From Jejuia sp040720935 (GTDB taxonomy: Bacteria; Bacteroidota; Bacteroidia; Flavobacteriales; Flavobacteriaceae), in contig NZ_JBFDAE010000014.1 in assembly GCF_040720935.1 (NCBI RefSeq), positions 52,520-116,519 on the forward strand: DNA of 64,000 nucleotides. The letters run 5' to 3'. Below are positions 53,261 through 62,830 of the stretch, piece by piece (the first letter of the stretch is position 1; each line of letters begins with the position of its first letter). The notes under the pieces are model-generated. The model was not told where the DNA came from and searched no databases. It saw only the letters and a list, made by a program, of their open reading frames with translations. A program made the translations under genes and the position numbers.

Positions 53261-54658
53261 TTATTTTAAGCTTCCAACCATTTCTTCAGGTTTTACCCAA
53301 GCATCATAATCTTCGGCAGTTACATACCCCAAATTAATAGCTTCCTCTTTTAGGGTAGTTCCGTTTTTATGTGCGGTATTAGCTATTTCAGCAGCTTTAT
53401 AATACCCGATTTTGGTGTTCAACGCGGTAACAAGCATTAATGAATTATTCAATAATTCCTTTATTACTGTATAGTTTGGTTCAATTCCAATAGCACAATT
53501 AACATCAAAACTCACACAGGCATCTCCTAATAATTCCGCAGATTGTAAAACATTTGCCGCCATTAAGGGTTTAAACACATTGAGTTCGTAGTGCCCTTGC
53601 GTACCTCCAACAGAAACTGTAACATCATTACCAATAACTTGAGCGCAAACCATGGTTAAAGCTTCACATTGTGTTGGGTTTACTTTTCCTGGCATAATAG
53701 AACTTCCCGGTTCGTTTGCAGGAATAATTATTTCTCCAATTCCAGAGCGTGGCCCAGATGCCATCATTCTAATATCGTTGGCAATTTTATTTAAAGAAAC
53801 TGCTAGTTGTTTTAAAGCACCGTGAGTTTCAACTAAAGCATCATGAGCCGCTAGTGCTTCAAATTTATTTGGTGCCGTTACAAATGGTAACCCTGTAAAT
53901 TCAGCTATGTATTCCGCTACGCGTTTGCTATAGCCTTTAGGGGTGTTTAATCCAGTTCCGACAGCAGTACCACCAAGTGCTAATTCACTCAAATGTGTGA
54001 GCGTGTTTTCAAGTGCTTTCATACCATAGTCTAACTGTGCTACATAGCCCGAAAGTTCTTGTCCTAAAGTTAATGGTGTTGCGTCCATAAGGTGCGTTCT
54101 TCCTATTTTTACAACATTTTTAAAATCTTTAGATTTTTTATTTAATGTATCCCTTAATTGTTTCACTCCGGGAATGGTAGTTTCAACAACTTTTTTGTAG
54201 GCAGCAATATGCATTCCGGTGGGGAAGGTGTCATTAGAAGATTGCGACTTATTGACGTCATCATTTGGCTGAATTGTTTTTTCGCCCTCACCAATCACTT
54301 TGCCAGCAATTTGATGGGCCCTGTTTGCAATAACCTCATTCACATTCATATTGCTTTGCGTACCAGAACCGGTTTGCCAAATCACCAGAGGGAATTGGTC
54401 ATCATGTTTTCCTTCTAAAATTTCGTCACAAACTTGAGCAATTAAATCTCGTTTTTCAATGGCTAGAACCCCAAGTTCACAATTGGTATAGGCAGCAGCT
54501 TTTTTTAAGTAAGCGAACCCATAAACTATCTCTAGAGGCATAGAGGCACTAGGCCCAATTTTAAAGTTGTTTCTAGAACGCTCGGTTTGCGCTCCCCAAA
54601 GTTTATCGGCAGGTACTTTTACCTCGCCCATTGTGTCTTTTTCTATTCTGAAACTCAT
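53261..54658 (-). CDS. fumC: Fumarate hydratase class II
   Basis: 465 residues, the usual length. The fumarase/aspartase signature GSSIMPGKVNPTQ holds the catalytic loop. KIGRTHLMDATPLTLGQELSG and WQTGSGTQSNMNVNEVIANRA are the other two active-site regions, with Thr and Ser as in E. coli FumC. It converts fumarate to malate in the TCA cycle in the cytoplasm. A TAACTTTG -7 box lies about 26 bases before its ATG. It is transcribed alone. Confidence 0.97.
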   Translation of the reverse strand: MSFRIEKDTMGEVKVPADKLWGAQTERSRNNFKIGPSASMPLEIVYGFAYLKKAAAYTNCELGVLAIEKRDLIAQVCDEILEGKHDDQFPLVIWQTGSGTQSNMNVNEVIANRAHQIAGKVIGEGEKTIQPNDDVNKSQSSNDTFPTGMHIAAYKKVVETTIPGVKQLRDTLNKKSKDFKNVVKIGRTHLMDATPLTLGQELSGYVAQLDYGMKALENTLTHLSELALGGTAVGTGLNTPKGYSKRVAEYIAEFTGLPFVTAPNKFEALAAHDALVETHGALKQLAVSLNKIANDIRMMASGPRSGIGEIIIPANEPGSSIMPGKVNPTQCEALTMVCAQVIGNDVTVSVGGTQGHYELNVFKPLMAANVLQSAELLGDACVSFDVNCAIGIEPNYTVIKELLNNSLMLVTALNTKIGYYKAAEIANTAHKNGTTLKEEAINLGYVTAEDYDAWVKPEEMVGSLK

Positions 54659-54683
54659 GATTTTGGATATTAAATGTAAGCTA

Positions 54684-54691
54684 CAAAGTTA
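54684..54691 (-). promoter_or_regulatory. -7 element of fumC
   Basis: The minus strand reads TAACTTTG, fitting TAnnTTTG. There is no TTG at the -33 distance. Confidence 0.4.
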
Positions 54692-54857
54692 ATTCTTTTG
54701 AAGCTTTATATATTATGATTTTTGTTAGTTTTTGTAACTTCTTTTTAACATTTATATAACTAATAAAAATTGGGTAGTAAGGTGCTAATCTATTAATTTA
54801 GTAGGAAATAAAATGTTTAACTTTAACTGAAGTAATTAACACTATAAAAATATTATT

Positions 54858-55496
54858 ATGGCAACAATTAGATTAGGGGATAAAGCTCCAAATTTTACAG
54901 CAGAATCTACAGAAGGCACTATCAATTTTCATGAATGGCTAGGAGATAGTTGGGGAATTTTGTTTTCACATCCAGCAGATTATACACCTGTTTGTACAAC
55001 AGAATTAGGAACTGTAGCAAAATATAAGGATGAATTTGATAAGCGAAACGTTAAAATAGTAGCCTTAAGTGTTGATGGTATAGATTCTCACCACGGATGG
55101 GTAAAAGATATTAATGAAACCCAAAACACAACTGTTAATTTTCCAATTATTGCAGATGAAGACAGAAAAGTATCTGAACTATATGATATGATTCATCCAA
55201 ATGCGGATAGTCAATTAACTGTACGATCAGTATTTGTTATCGGTAATGATAAGGAAGTGAAGTTGATTATCACGTATCCGGCTTCAACAGGACGAAATTT
55301 TGATGAATTGTTGAGGGTTATAGACTCGTTACAGTTAACGGCATATCATAAAGTAGCGACACCTGCAAACTGGAAACACGGGGAAGACGTTGTAGTGTCT
55401 CCTTCTATCGAGACCAAAGATATTCCGAGGCTATTTCCGAAAGGGCATAAAGTAGTGAAGCCTTATTTACGTATGACACCACAGCCAAATATTTAA
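54858..55496 (+). CDS. 1-Cys peroxiredoxin (Prx6 type)
   Basis: 212 residues. SHPADYTPVCTTELG carries the peroxidatic cysteine (PxxxTxxC context). VRSVFVIGNDKEVKLIITYPASTGRNFDELLRVIDSLQL and the C-terminal extension with TPANWKHGEDVVV are typical of the Prx6 class. No resolving cysteine is apparent. The enzyme reduces hydrogen peroxide and organic peroxides in the cytoplasm. It is divergent from fumC. Confidence 0.96.
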   Translation: MATIRLGDKAPNFTAESTEGTINFHEWLGDSWGILFSHPADYTPVCTTELGTVAKYKDEFDKRNVKIVALSVDGIDSHHGWVKDINETQNTTVNFPIIADEDRKVSELYDMIHPNADSQLTVRSVFVIGNDKEVKLIITYPASTGRNFDELLRVIDSLQLTAYHKVATPANWKHGEDVVVSPSIETKDIPRLFPKGHKVVKPYLRMTPQPNI

Positions 55497-55522
55497 TGGC
55501 AATTTAAAAGCTTTGTATTTTT

Positions 55523-55663
55523 AGCCACAAATTTCACGTATTGTCACTAATTTTTGAAAAATCTTTAGATTTTTCTATTCGTGCAATTATTCTTTGTCAT
55601 TATTTCACGAATTTCAAACGGATGTAACCCATTTATTCGTGCTTATTTGTGAAATTTGTGGCT
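55523..55663. repeat. MITE-like element with 15-base perfect terminal inverted repeats
   Basis: AGCCACAAATTTCAC at 55523-55537 is the exact reverse complement of 55649-55663. Inside are a nine-base hairpin (GAAAAATCT-tt-AGATTTTTC) near 55556 and several cacg/cgtg-type words. The 141 bases have no coding frame. The wording resembles the dispersed agccacaaatttcac repeats of flavobacteria. Together with flanks it fills the gap between the peroxiredoxin and a small gene. Confidence 0.65.
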
Positions 55664-55732
55664 TATTAATTTTAACTATTTTGAATTTGAATGTGATAGT
55701 TGAAAAAACTGTTAATAAATTTTAATTTAGTA

Positions 55733-55763
55733 TTGTAAAACAAGTCACTTTGTAGTAACTTTG
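55733..55763 (+). promoter_or_regulatory. Promoter of the 58-residue membrane protein
   Basis: TTG at 55733-55735, 20 bases, then TAACTTTG at 55756-55763, a good Bacteroidota promoter. The ATG is 28 bases further. Confidence 0.6.
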
Positions 55764-55791
55764 CAACAGAATAAAAAAGACACATACCATT

Positions 55792-55968
55792 ATGTTTGAA
55801 TTTGACCAGTATTTAGGATTTTTAGCGTTCTTAGGCATTTTAACCTTAGGATTTTGGTTGATGATATTTTTGTTAACCTTCGTTATTCCTTATTGGATAG
55901 GAGGTTCCTTAATTGAAAGATTAAAAGAAATTAGGGAAGAAAAGAAAGCTAAACGTTTACAGAGTTAG
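55792..55968 (+). CDS. Small membrane protein, 58 residues
   Basis: Begins MFEFDQYLGFLAFLG; one long hydrophobic stretch covers about residues 8-42 (ILTLGFWLMIFLLTFVIPYW). A basic amphipathic tail follows (ERLKEIREEKKAKRLQS). A strong promoter before it and a perfect bidirectional terminator after it argue for a real gene despite its size. I do not recognise the family. One or two membrane spans are possible. Confidence 0.75.
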   Translation: MFEFDQYLGFLAFLGILTLGFWLMIFLLTFVIPYWIGGSLIERLKEIREEKKAKRLQS

Positions 55969-55989
55969 AACATAATTGAATGATTATAT

Positions 55990-56021
55990 AAAAAAAGGAA
56001 GCAAATTTGCTTCCTTTTTTT
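55990..56021. terminator. Bidirectional terminator
   Basis: A perfect 32-base palindrome: seven A, GGAAGCAAA, then its exact complement ending in seven T. It is shared by the small gene and the convergent receptor gene. Confidence 0.92.
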
Positions 56022-56041
56022 ATGCGTTATAGTATCGTTAT

Positions 56042-58465
56042 TTACAGCTCCATACCGTTTCCACCATCAAAGTCGCCACCTCGCTCACGTTTTTTCTGCT
56101 GGTTAAATCTATATGTAAAAGATAAGTTGTAGATACGCCCACCTCTAAACTGAATTTCTTGATATGCCGTAAAAGTTTCTGCTGTAATATTATTACTAAA
56201 GAAAGCAGTATTAAAAATATCTCTTATATTAAATGCAATCGATGCTTTCTCTTTAAATAAGTCTTTGCTAAAAGCTAAATTTGTTGAAAATATTCCATTT
56301 CTATCATTTTGTGCATCCTTCCTAGGCCCCCTATAATTTATGTTAGTCTGCCAGTCGATAGCATAAGGCAATGTTAATTTATTGCTTAATCTAGCTGTCC
56401 ATGTCAAGTTATCTGCTCCTAAGTCTATACCATTAAAACTACCATCCCTTTTCAAATTATAAATATTGAAATCAGTATTTATGCGCCATTTTTTAGTCGG
56501 ACTATAATTCACATTAAACTCAAACCCAACACGTTCATCTGTTCCTAGATTTACTGGGCCTCTTTCAATAACCGGAAATTCTTCACCATCTACAATTACA
56601 GATTCGCCAGTTTTTCTACTTACAAAACTCATCACATCTGTAGCATGGGAATAATAAACTGAAGTTGATAATGTAACTTTGCTAAATCTGTTAATATAAC
56701 CCAATTCAAAAGTGCTGGCATAAGATGGTATCAATCCTGGATTTCCTTGAAACACGTTTGTAACACTAGAGCGAGAAGGGAAGGGGTTTAGCATAAAACC
56801 TCTTGGTCTTCTTATTCTTCTATTATATCCCAAACTTAAACTTTGTGTTTCGCTAAACTCGTAGTTTAAATTTACGGTAGGGAACAAGCCAGTAAATTTT
56901 TTTCGTTCAAAATCTCCAGATGTAGGTTGGTCCAAAGTCAATTTTGTATCTTCTAACCTTAAACCTAATAAATAGGAGAACTTTCCAGTTTTACTGCCAA
57001 ATTGAGTGTATAAGGCATTTATATACTGCTTAAAATTAAATAGGTTCGTAAGGTTGTTATTAATGACGAAATCCCCAGAATCAGGATCGAAAAGAGAGAC
57101 TTCAAAATCTGTTGATCTGGTATCAAAACTGCCGCGATATCCCATTTCAATTTGACTTTTTTCTCCAACAGGAACCACATAATCGGTTTGCAATAAAATA
57201 TCGGATTGATCTTCTATGGTTGAAACAATTTCAGAATCTATTCCATTCACATTTATAACCGAGTTTTGATCTTCATCACTATTTTCATATTGAAAATCGA
57301 AAGAAAATTTATGGTCTGTTTTTTCAAAGTTTTTTGTGAAATTTAAGGAATATTGAATGGTTTTAGAATCTTCCATTTCGGGGTCCAATCTAAAACTTTC
57401 ACTAGTTGTATTAGTCACTTTATTAAACTGAGCGAGTCTATTTATAGAATTATTATCAGAACTATTATCCGTGTACACCACCGAAGTTGTTAAAGATGCA
57501 GAATCGTTTATGTACCATTCTATACCGGTGTTTGTGGTTAATCCTTTTCTTGTATCTGTCCAATCTCGTCTTTCATCCAAATCAGGCGTGTTAATGTCAA
57601 AATACTTCACATCGTTATACCATCTCCCAAGTCTTTCATTATAATGATAAGACGAGGTATTAAAAATGTTGATATTTCCAGTTCTATAATTAATATTTCC
57701 AGAAATACCTGCAGCATCAGGATGGCCAACATTAGTGGTTATAGAACCGTTAAGTCCTTGTAACTTACTACGTCTTAAAATTATATTTAGAATTCCTGCG
57801 GTTCCTTCAGCTTCATATCTCGCAGATGGGGAAGTTACCACTTCCACTTTTTCAATAGCATCGGCAGGTAACTGTCGTAAAGCGTCGGTAGAGTTTAAGC
57901 CTACCAAACCAGATGGTTTTCCATTAATTAATATCCTTACATTATCGTTGCCTCTCAATGCTACATTGCCTTCTGCATCTACAGAAACGGAAGGTACATT
58001 GTCCAAAACATCACTAACTGTACCACCGCTAACCGTTAAATCTTTTCCAACATTGTATATTTTTTTGTCTAAGCGAATTTCTACGGTTGTCTTTTCGGCA
58101 ATAACTTCAACCGCTTCCAGAGCTTCTGTGTCTAACTCCAATTCAAAAACGCCTATGTTTTCAGGTTTAATAACCTTTCTGTCATTAAGTGTAATGGTTT
58201 TAAAAGAAATATATTCAATAGAGATGTTGTACATACCAGTATTTACTGGAATACTGAAATTGCCTTTAGTATCGGTAATGCCGCCTGTAACTATTTTGTT
58301 TAAACGCTTGTTGAAAAACGAAATTGTGGCATATTCAAGAGGTTGCTTGGTTTCTTTGTCAATTACTTTTCCTGTTAAAGTAACTTCTTTTTGTTGAGGT
58401 TTTTGCGCAAATGAGGATGCCGAAATAAAGCTAAATATTATGAGTAATAAAGTGATTTTACGCAT
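56042..58465 (-). CDS. TonB-dependent receptor-like outer membrane beta-barrel protein
   Basis: 807 residues. Signal peptide (LLLIIFSFISASSFAQK), then a carboxypeptidase-regulatory-like domain (about 28-110: VTLTGKVIDKETKQPLEYATISFFN) and a plug domain (about 120-220: VSDVLDNVPSVSVDAEGNVALRGNDNVRILINGKPSG ... AEGTAGILNIILRR). A large beta-barrel follows to the aromatic end YNLSFTYRFNQQKKRE. This is the outer-membrane-beta-barrel_3 branch of Bacteroidota receptors. No SusD partner follows, so the substrate may be a metal chelate, peptide or small molecule. It is monocistronic between terminator and arsC. Confidence 0.93.
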   Translation of the reverse strand: MRKITLLLIIFSFISASSFAQKPQQKEVTLTGKVIDKETKQPLEYATISFFNKRLNKIVTGGITDTKGNFSIPVNTGMYNISIEYISFKTITLNDRKVIKPENIGVFELELDTEALEAVEVIAEKTTVEIRLDKKIYNVGKDLTVSGGTVSDVLDNVPSVSVDAEGNVALRGNDNVRILINGKPSGLVGLNSTDALRQLPADAIEKVEVVTSPSARYEAEGTAGILNIILRRSKLQGLNGSITTNVGHPDAAGISGNINYRTGNINIFNTSSYHYNERLGRWYNDVKYFDINTPDLDERRDWTDTRKGLTTNTGIEWYINDSASLTTSVVYTDNSSDNNSINRLAQFNKVTNTTSESFRLDPEMEDSKTIQYSLNFTKNFEKTDHKFSFDFQYENSDEDQNSVINVNGIDSEIVSTIEDQSDILLQTDYVVPVGEKSQIEMGYRGSFDTRSTDFEVSLFDPDSGDFVINNNLTNLFNFKQYINALYTQFGSKTGKFSYLLGLRLEDTKLTLDQPTSGDFERKKFTGLFPTVNLNYEFSETQSLSLGYNRRIRRPRGFMLNPFPSRSSVTNVFQGNPGLIPSYASTFELGYINRFSKVTLSTSVYYSHATDVMSFVSRKTGESVIVDGEEFPVIERGPVNLGTDERVGFEFNVNYSPTKKWRINTDFNIYNLKRDGSFNGIDLGADNLTWTARLSNKLTLPYAIDWQTNINYRGPRKDAQNDRNGIFSTNLAFSKDLFKEKASIAFNIRDIFNTAFFSNNITAETFTAYQEIQFRGGRIYNLSFTYRFNQQKKRERGGDFDGGNGMEL

Positions 58466-58552
58466 GTCCAGTTTTTGCGATTAAGACACCAAAATTAGAA
58501 CTTAGTTTATCCGTGATGGGTTAAATGTTTGTTAAAAGAATAGCTTTAAAAT

Positions 58553-58894
58553 TTACAAAATATCTAATATGATTTCAGGAGGTCTGCCAATAACGGCTTT
58601 GTTTCCATTAATAACTATGGGACGTTCAATTAATTTTGGATTTTTGACCATTGCCGTTATAATAGCATCATCAGTGAGCGTTTTATTTTTGAAATCTGAT
58701 TTCCAAACAGCTTCGTTTTTTCTAACTAAGTCTATTGGTTTGATATTTAGAAGGTTGATGATTTCTTTCAATTCTTCCTCTGAAGGAATATCTTCAAGAT
58801 ATTTAACAACCTCAAATTCTTTTCCTGATTTTTCGAGTAAATCCAATCCGCAACGAGATTTACTACATCTGTTATTATGATAAATTTTAATCAT
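58553..58894 (-). CDS. arsC: ArsC/Spx family arsenate reductase-like protein
   Basis: 113 residues. NNRCSKSRCGLDLLEKSG holds the catalytic cysteine (CxxSR), and LIERPIVINGNKAVIGRPPE is the closing ArsC motif with the key arginine. It reduces arsenate with glutaredoxin in characterised members. Here, coupling to prfB and a HAD phosphatase suggests a housekeeping copy rather than a resistance operon. Its ATG overlaps the HAD stop by one base (TAATG). Confidence 0.92.
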   Translation of the reverse strand: MIKIYHNNRCSKSRCGLDLLEKSGKEFEVVKYLEDIPSEEELKEIINLLNIKPIDLVRKNEAVWKSDFKNKTLTDDAIITAMVKNPKLIERPIVINGNKAVIGRPPEIILDIL

Positions 58895-59508
58895 TATAAA
58901 TTGATATTATATGTTTTTAAATCTGAAATTAATTGTTCTGGATTTTTAAAATGAACGCCATTAATTCCTAAGGCATTAGCAGCTTCAATATTTCTTAAAT
59001 TGTCATCAATGAAGATGGATTTTTCTGCTGAAATGTTGAATCGTTTTAAAGTGATTTCAAAAATATCATTATGAGGTTTTCTGGTTTTTTCTTCACCTGA
59101 AACCACAATCCCTTCAAACCAATTTAAAAAACCGAATCTTTTTTGAGCAATAGGGAAGGTTTCGCTACTCCAATTGGTTAAGGCAACCACTTTATAGTTT
59201 TCATTCTTAACAAATTTGTCAAGAATAGAAACTGTACCTTCTATGGCGCCACCAAGCATGTTTTCCCATTTTCCGTAATAGAGACGGATATAGTTTTCAT
59301 ATTCTGGAAATTGGGTTACCAAATCTTCGGTGGCTTGCTGTATTGGATAGCCTGCATCTTGGTTTTCATTCCAATCCATGGTGCAGATGTTTTTAAAAAA
59401 CCAATCCATTTTTTCTCTATCGCCTTTAAAAGCATCCAAAAAAACATATTCAGGATTCCAATCAATTAAAACACCTCCTAAGTCGAAAATTATTGTATTT
59501 ATCTTCAT
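58894..59508 (-). CDS. HAD family hydrolase (YihX-like)
   Basis: 204 residues. The motifs are in order: FDLGGVLIDWNP (DxGGV form of motif I), ALTNWSSETF (motif II), the lysine in EEKTRKPHNDIF, and IFIDDNLRNIEAANALGI (motif IV). This is the YihX/epoxide-hydrolase-N-like branch of phosphatases, where YihX acts on glucose-1-phosphate. The ATG overlaps the prfB stop by one base, and its own stop overlaps the arsC start in the same way. Confidence 0.92.
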   Translation of the reverse strand: MKINTIIFDLGGVLIDWNPEYVFLDAFKGDREKMDWFFKNICTMDWNENQDAGYPIQQATEDLVTQFPEYENYIRLYYGKWENMLGGAIEGTVSILDKFVKNENYKVVALTNWSSETFPIAQKRFGFLNWFEGIVVSGEEKTRKPHNDIFEITLKRFNISAEKSIFIDDNLRNIEAANALGINGVHFKNPEQLISDLKTYNINL

Positions 59509-60618
59509 TACAGTTGGTTATCGTCTTCAATAGTTTGTCCCATTGCCATAAGGTAGGCTTTTAAAAATGCATCAATATCGCCATTCATTACAGCATCTAC
59601 ATTTCCAGTTTCATGTCCGGTTCTCACATCTTTTACCAGTTTATAAGGATGCATCACATAATTTCTAATTTGACTTCCCCATTCAATTTTCATTTTACCA
59701 GCTTCAATATCATCACGTTGCGCTAATTGTTTTTGGAGTTCAATTTCATACAATTGAGATTTTAGCATTTGCATTGCTCTAGACCTGTTATCATGTTGAG
59801 AACGTGTTTCTGAACATGAAATTTGAATCCCGGTAGGCTTATGGGTCAATTGCACTTTTGTTTCAACCTTATTTACATTTTGTCCACCAGCACCACTCGA
59901 ACGGGCTGTTGTAATATCAATATCGGCTGGGTTTATTTCAATTTCAATAGTATCATCAACCAAAGGATATACATAAACAGAAGCGAAACTTGTATGGCGT
60001 TTTGCGTTACTATCAAAAGGGGAGATACGTACCAAACGATGTACGCCGTTTTCACCTTTTAGCCACCCAAAAGCAAAATCGCCTTCAATTTCTAATGTAA
60101 CTGTTTTGATTCCGGCAACATCGCCTTCTTGAAAGTTGAGTTCCTTTACTTTAAAACCACTTTTTTCGGCATACATCAAATACATGCGCATGAGCATACT
60201 GGCCCAATCGCAACTCTCTGTACCACCAGCACCTGCGGTAATCTGTAATACTGCGCTTAAGCTATCGCCTTCTTCAGAAAGCATGTTCCTAAACTCAATG
60301 TCCTCAAGTAAAGTAGCTGCCTTTGTATAACGATTTTCAACGTCCTGGGCAGTAGCTTCTTCCTCTTTAAAAAACTCGTAAATGACTTCGAGGTCTTCAA
60401 TTAATGTTTGTAAATCTTTGTAGTCTTGCACCCATTTTTTCTTGACACGAAGCGATCTCATAATGGCTTCGGCAGCTTTTGGATCGTTCCAGAAATTTGG
60501 GTCGAAGGTTTGTTCCTCCTCGTTTTGTATTTCTATAAGTTTGGCATCTATGTCAAAGATAGTGCCTAAGTTTGTCGAGGCGGGTATTGAGATCTTTAAT
60601 TTGATCGGATGTTATCAT
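59508..60618 (-). CDS. prfB: Peptide chain release factor 2, with programmed +1 frameshift
   Basis: Starts with ATG at 60618, reads 21 codons (MITSDQIKDLNTRLDKLRHY + L), then meets TGA at 60555-60553. A +1 shift at CTT-TGA-C continues in the frame beginning DIDAKLIEIQNEEEQ, giving about 369 residues in total. SSGAGGQNVNKVET contains the GGQ that triggers peptide release, and the SPF-type codon-recognition element is SPFDSNAKRH. An AGG lies three bases before TATCTTTGAC, the E. coli layout. RF2 terminates at UGA and UAA and so controls its own level. First gene of the prfB-HAD-arsC operon. Confidence 0.95.
60553..60567 (-). promoter_or_regulatory. RF2 autoregulatory frameshift site
   Basis: The minus strand reads AGG-CAC-TAT-CTT-TGA-C: an internal Shine-Dalgarno-like AGG, the slippery CTT and the in-frame TGA followed by C. 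Confidence 0.93.
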
Positions 60619-60635
60619 TGAATCTTTATTTTAGA

Positions 60636-60643
60636 CAAAAATA
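60636..60643 (-). promoter_or_regulatory. -7 element of the prfB operon
   Basis: The minus strand reads TATTTTTG, fitting TAnnTTTG, 17 bases before the prfB ATG. The -33 position has TTTTC rather than TTG. Confidence 0.4.
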
Positions 60644-60772
60644 TGTTTTAATGTTCGAGATGAAAATTTATTGTGTGTAAATTTTAAAGGTTATTTAAGT
60701 GGCATTATCGAGTTTTTTAAGGTTATTCGTATTAATAACTATATTTTTAGCCCAATTAAAACCCAAATGAAT

Positions 60773-61807
60773 ATGAAACTTAGTGTTTTGATTCCTATGT
60801 ACAATTCTGAAAAGTACATCGGGAACTGTTTAGATAGCCTCTTAAACCAAGACCTATTGGAAGATGATTATGAAATTATTGTTATGGATGATGGATCTAG
60901 TGATAATTCTGCTTCGATAGTTGAAACCTACACAGAGAAACATAAGAATATATTTTTACATCTTGAAAAAAATTCGGGTACTTATGCTACTCGTAACAAG
61001 TTGTTGAAATTGGCCAAGGGAGACTATGTTTTTAATTTGGACAATGATGATTATATAGTACACAATTGTCTTGGAACGCTACTTAAATATACAGCTAAAA
61101 ATAACCTGGATGTTATAGGTTTCAACTCGATTTCCACCTCAGATATGGGATTGGTTCACCTTAAACTTGATAGTTCACTTAATGAAAATCTGCCAAAAGT
61201 TTACGATGGCATTCATTTTTTAAAAGACTTTAAATCAAGGCATATTATGGTTTGGTGGTATTTTGTTAGAAGAGAGTTTTTAATAGAAAACAATATAGTT
61301 TTTGTAGAAAACAACCCGCTAGAGGACGGTCCTTTTACATTTAATGTGTTTTTACACGCAAAAAGGGTAATGCATCTACCATTAGACATCCATAGATATG
61401 TGAAAGCTCCAGATTCTATTATGAAAAACCAGAGCGAAGCGCATATTGCCAGTATGATTGATAGCTATTTGGATATTATTAGAAGATACGAATTTCTTTC
61501 AAAAAAAGCATCCCAAATTAAAGATTCTAGAATAGATAAAGTAATGAAAACCGCAAAGTATTGGGGAGACCTAAATACCTATGTTTTAATACGTAAGCTG
61601 ATTAAATTGAAAACATCAAAACATCAAATCAAATACTTAATTACAGAACTAGAACATACAAACGCCTACCCACTTTCTAATTTTATAGGACGTGAGTTTT
61701 CATCTTTAAAACATAAATTGATTGTTTTTGTTTTTAATCATAAAGGGCTTTTGTTTATTGCAATGCCTTTAGCTAAATTTTTGAATGAATTGAGACCAAT
61801 AGAATAG
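60773..61807 (+). CDS. Family 2 glycosyltransferase (first of pair)
   Basis: 344 residues from the ATG at 60773, chosen because the neighbouring paralogue also begins MKLS; an ATG two codons earlier is equally possible. KLSVLIPMYNSEKYIGNCLDSLLNQ is the GT2 nucleotide-sugar start. VMDDGSSDNSA and NLDNDDYIV hold the metal-binding aspartates. There is no clear membrane helix. It likely adds a sugar to a surface glycan at the cytoplasmic membrane face. The next gene starts six bases after its stop. Confidence 0.9.
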   Translation: MKLSVLIPMYNSEKYIGNCLDSLLNQDLLEDDYEIIVMDDGSSDNSASIVETYTEKHKNIFLHLEKNSGTYATRNKLLKLAKGDYVFNLDNDDYIVHNCLGTLLKYTAKNNLDVIGFNSISTSDMGLVHLKLDSSLNENLPKVYDGIHFLKDFKSRHIMVWWYFVRREFLIENNIVFVENNPLEDGPFTFNVFLHAKRVMHLPLDIHRYVKAPDSIMKNQSEAHIASMIDSYLDIIRRYEFLSKKASQIKDSRIDKVMKTAKYWGDLNTYVLIRKLIKLKTSKHQIKYLITELEHTNAYPLSNFIGREFSSLKHKLIVFVFNHKGLLFIAMPLAKFLNELRPIE

Positions 61808-61813
61808 GATTTT

Positions 61814-62830
61814 ATGAAGCTGAGTATAATAATACCTGTTTATAATGTTGAGAAATACATTTCTAGGTGCCTAGATAGTATTCTTATTCAGGGTTTGGAC
61901 ATCAATGATTTTGAAATATTACTCATAAATGATGGTTCAACTGATAATAGTGTTTCTGTAATAGACCAGTACAAGTTAAAATATAATAATATAAAAATCC
62001 ATAATCAAAAAAATGGAGGTGCAGGAAAAGCTAGAAATAAGGGAATTAGTTTAGCCTCTGGCGAATATATTTATTTTATAGATCCGGATGATTACCTAGC
62101 TAATAATGTATTAAAAAATATCTTATCTTATGTTTATAGTCTTAATTTAGATGTTTTAACCTTTAATACTATTGTAACAGATAATCCTGATTTGGATGAA
62201 ACTAGTGTTAATGTAGAAGATATAAAACCATCGGAAGTTTATAGTGGAAAAGATTATATAGACTATTATGGTTTTAGAAATGAAGTTTGGTGGTACGTTG
62301 CAAAAAGTAAATATGTTAAGGACATAGGAGCTAAATTGGTTGAAGGTAGATTTTTAGAAGACGCTATTTATACCATATCTATAATTTTAAATTCTAACCG
62401 AATAGCACATTGGCCTGTTGCTGCCCATAGATATGTAAAAGTGTCAAATTCAGCTATGACCAGTAACGAGCCAAACCATTACCTTAAGGTTATTTATGAC
62501 ATGCAGAATGTGGCCGAATCTTATTATGATTTTATAAGGGATGTTGAAAATAAAGGTAGTATTAGCAGGGATGGTGTTCAAAGGTTGAAATCGCGTCAAC
62601 AGTCATTTGTTTTCTTTATGATGGTTAGAATGTTAAAATCGACCATTAAATTGAAAGACGTAAAATCAATATTGAACAGCCTAGAAAATGTTGGGGCTTA
62701 TCCCCTTAATTCATTTATTGGTAAAGACTATAGTAAAAAAACATATTTTATTTTATCTAAAATATTTAATTCTAAACCTCTTTATTATTTGATCTTTGGG
62801 GTATTTAACCCTATTTTAAAAAGGCTATGA
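61814..62830 (+). CDS. Family 2 glycosyltransferase (second of pair)
   Basis: 338 residues, paralogous to the gene before it. KLSIIIPVYNVEKYISRCLDSIL, LINDGSTDNSVSVIDQY, NGGAGKARNKGI and FIDPDDYLA are the GT-A motifs including DxD. Both genes share the later NEVWWYVAKSKY / HIMVWWYFVRREF region and a PLxxFIGxx end, suggesting duplication. They probably act successively on the same glycan. Confidence 0.9.
   Translation: MKLSIIIPVYNVEKYISRCLDSILIQGLDINDFEILLINDGSTDNSVSVIDQYKLKYNNIKIHNQKNGGAGKARNKGISLASGEYIYFIDPDDYLANNVLKNILSYVYSLNLDVLTFNTIVTDNPDLDETSVNVEDIKPSEVYSGKDYIDYYGFRNEVWWYVAKSKYVKDIGAKLVEGRFLEDAIYTISIILNSNRIAHWPVAAHRYVKVSNSAMTSNEPNHYLKVIYDMQNVAESYYDFIRDVENKGSISRDGVQRLKSRQQSFVFFMMVRMLKSTIKLKDVKSILNSLENVGAYPLNSFIGKDYSKKTYFILSKIFNSKPLYYLIFGVFNPILKRL

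Noticed and set aside
57735..58397. 220-codon plus-strand frame opposite the receptor gene
   Set aside because: It is antisense to the signal, regulatory and plug domains of a well-supported receptor and has no recognisable motif.
60461..60671. Late start of RF2 at 60461
   Set aside because: It would remove the conserved N-terminal part; the upstream ATG and CTT-TGA-C frameshift restore it.
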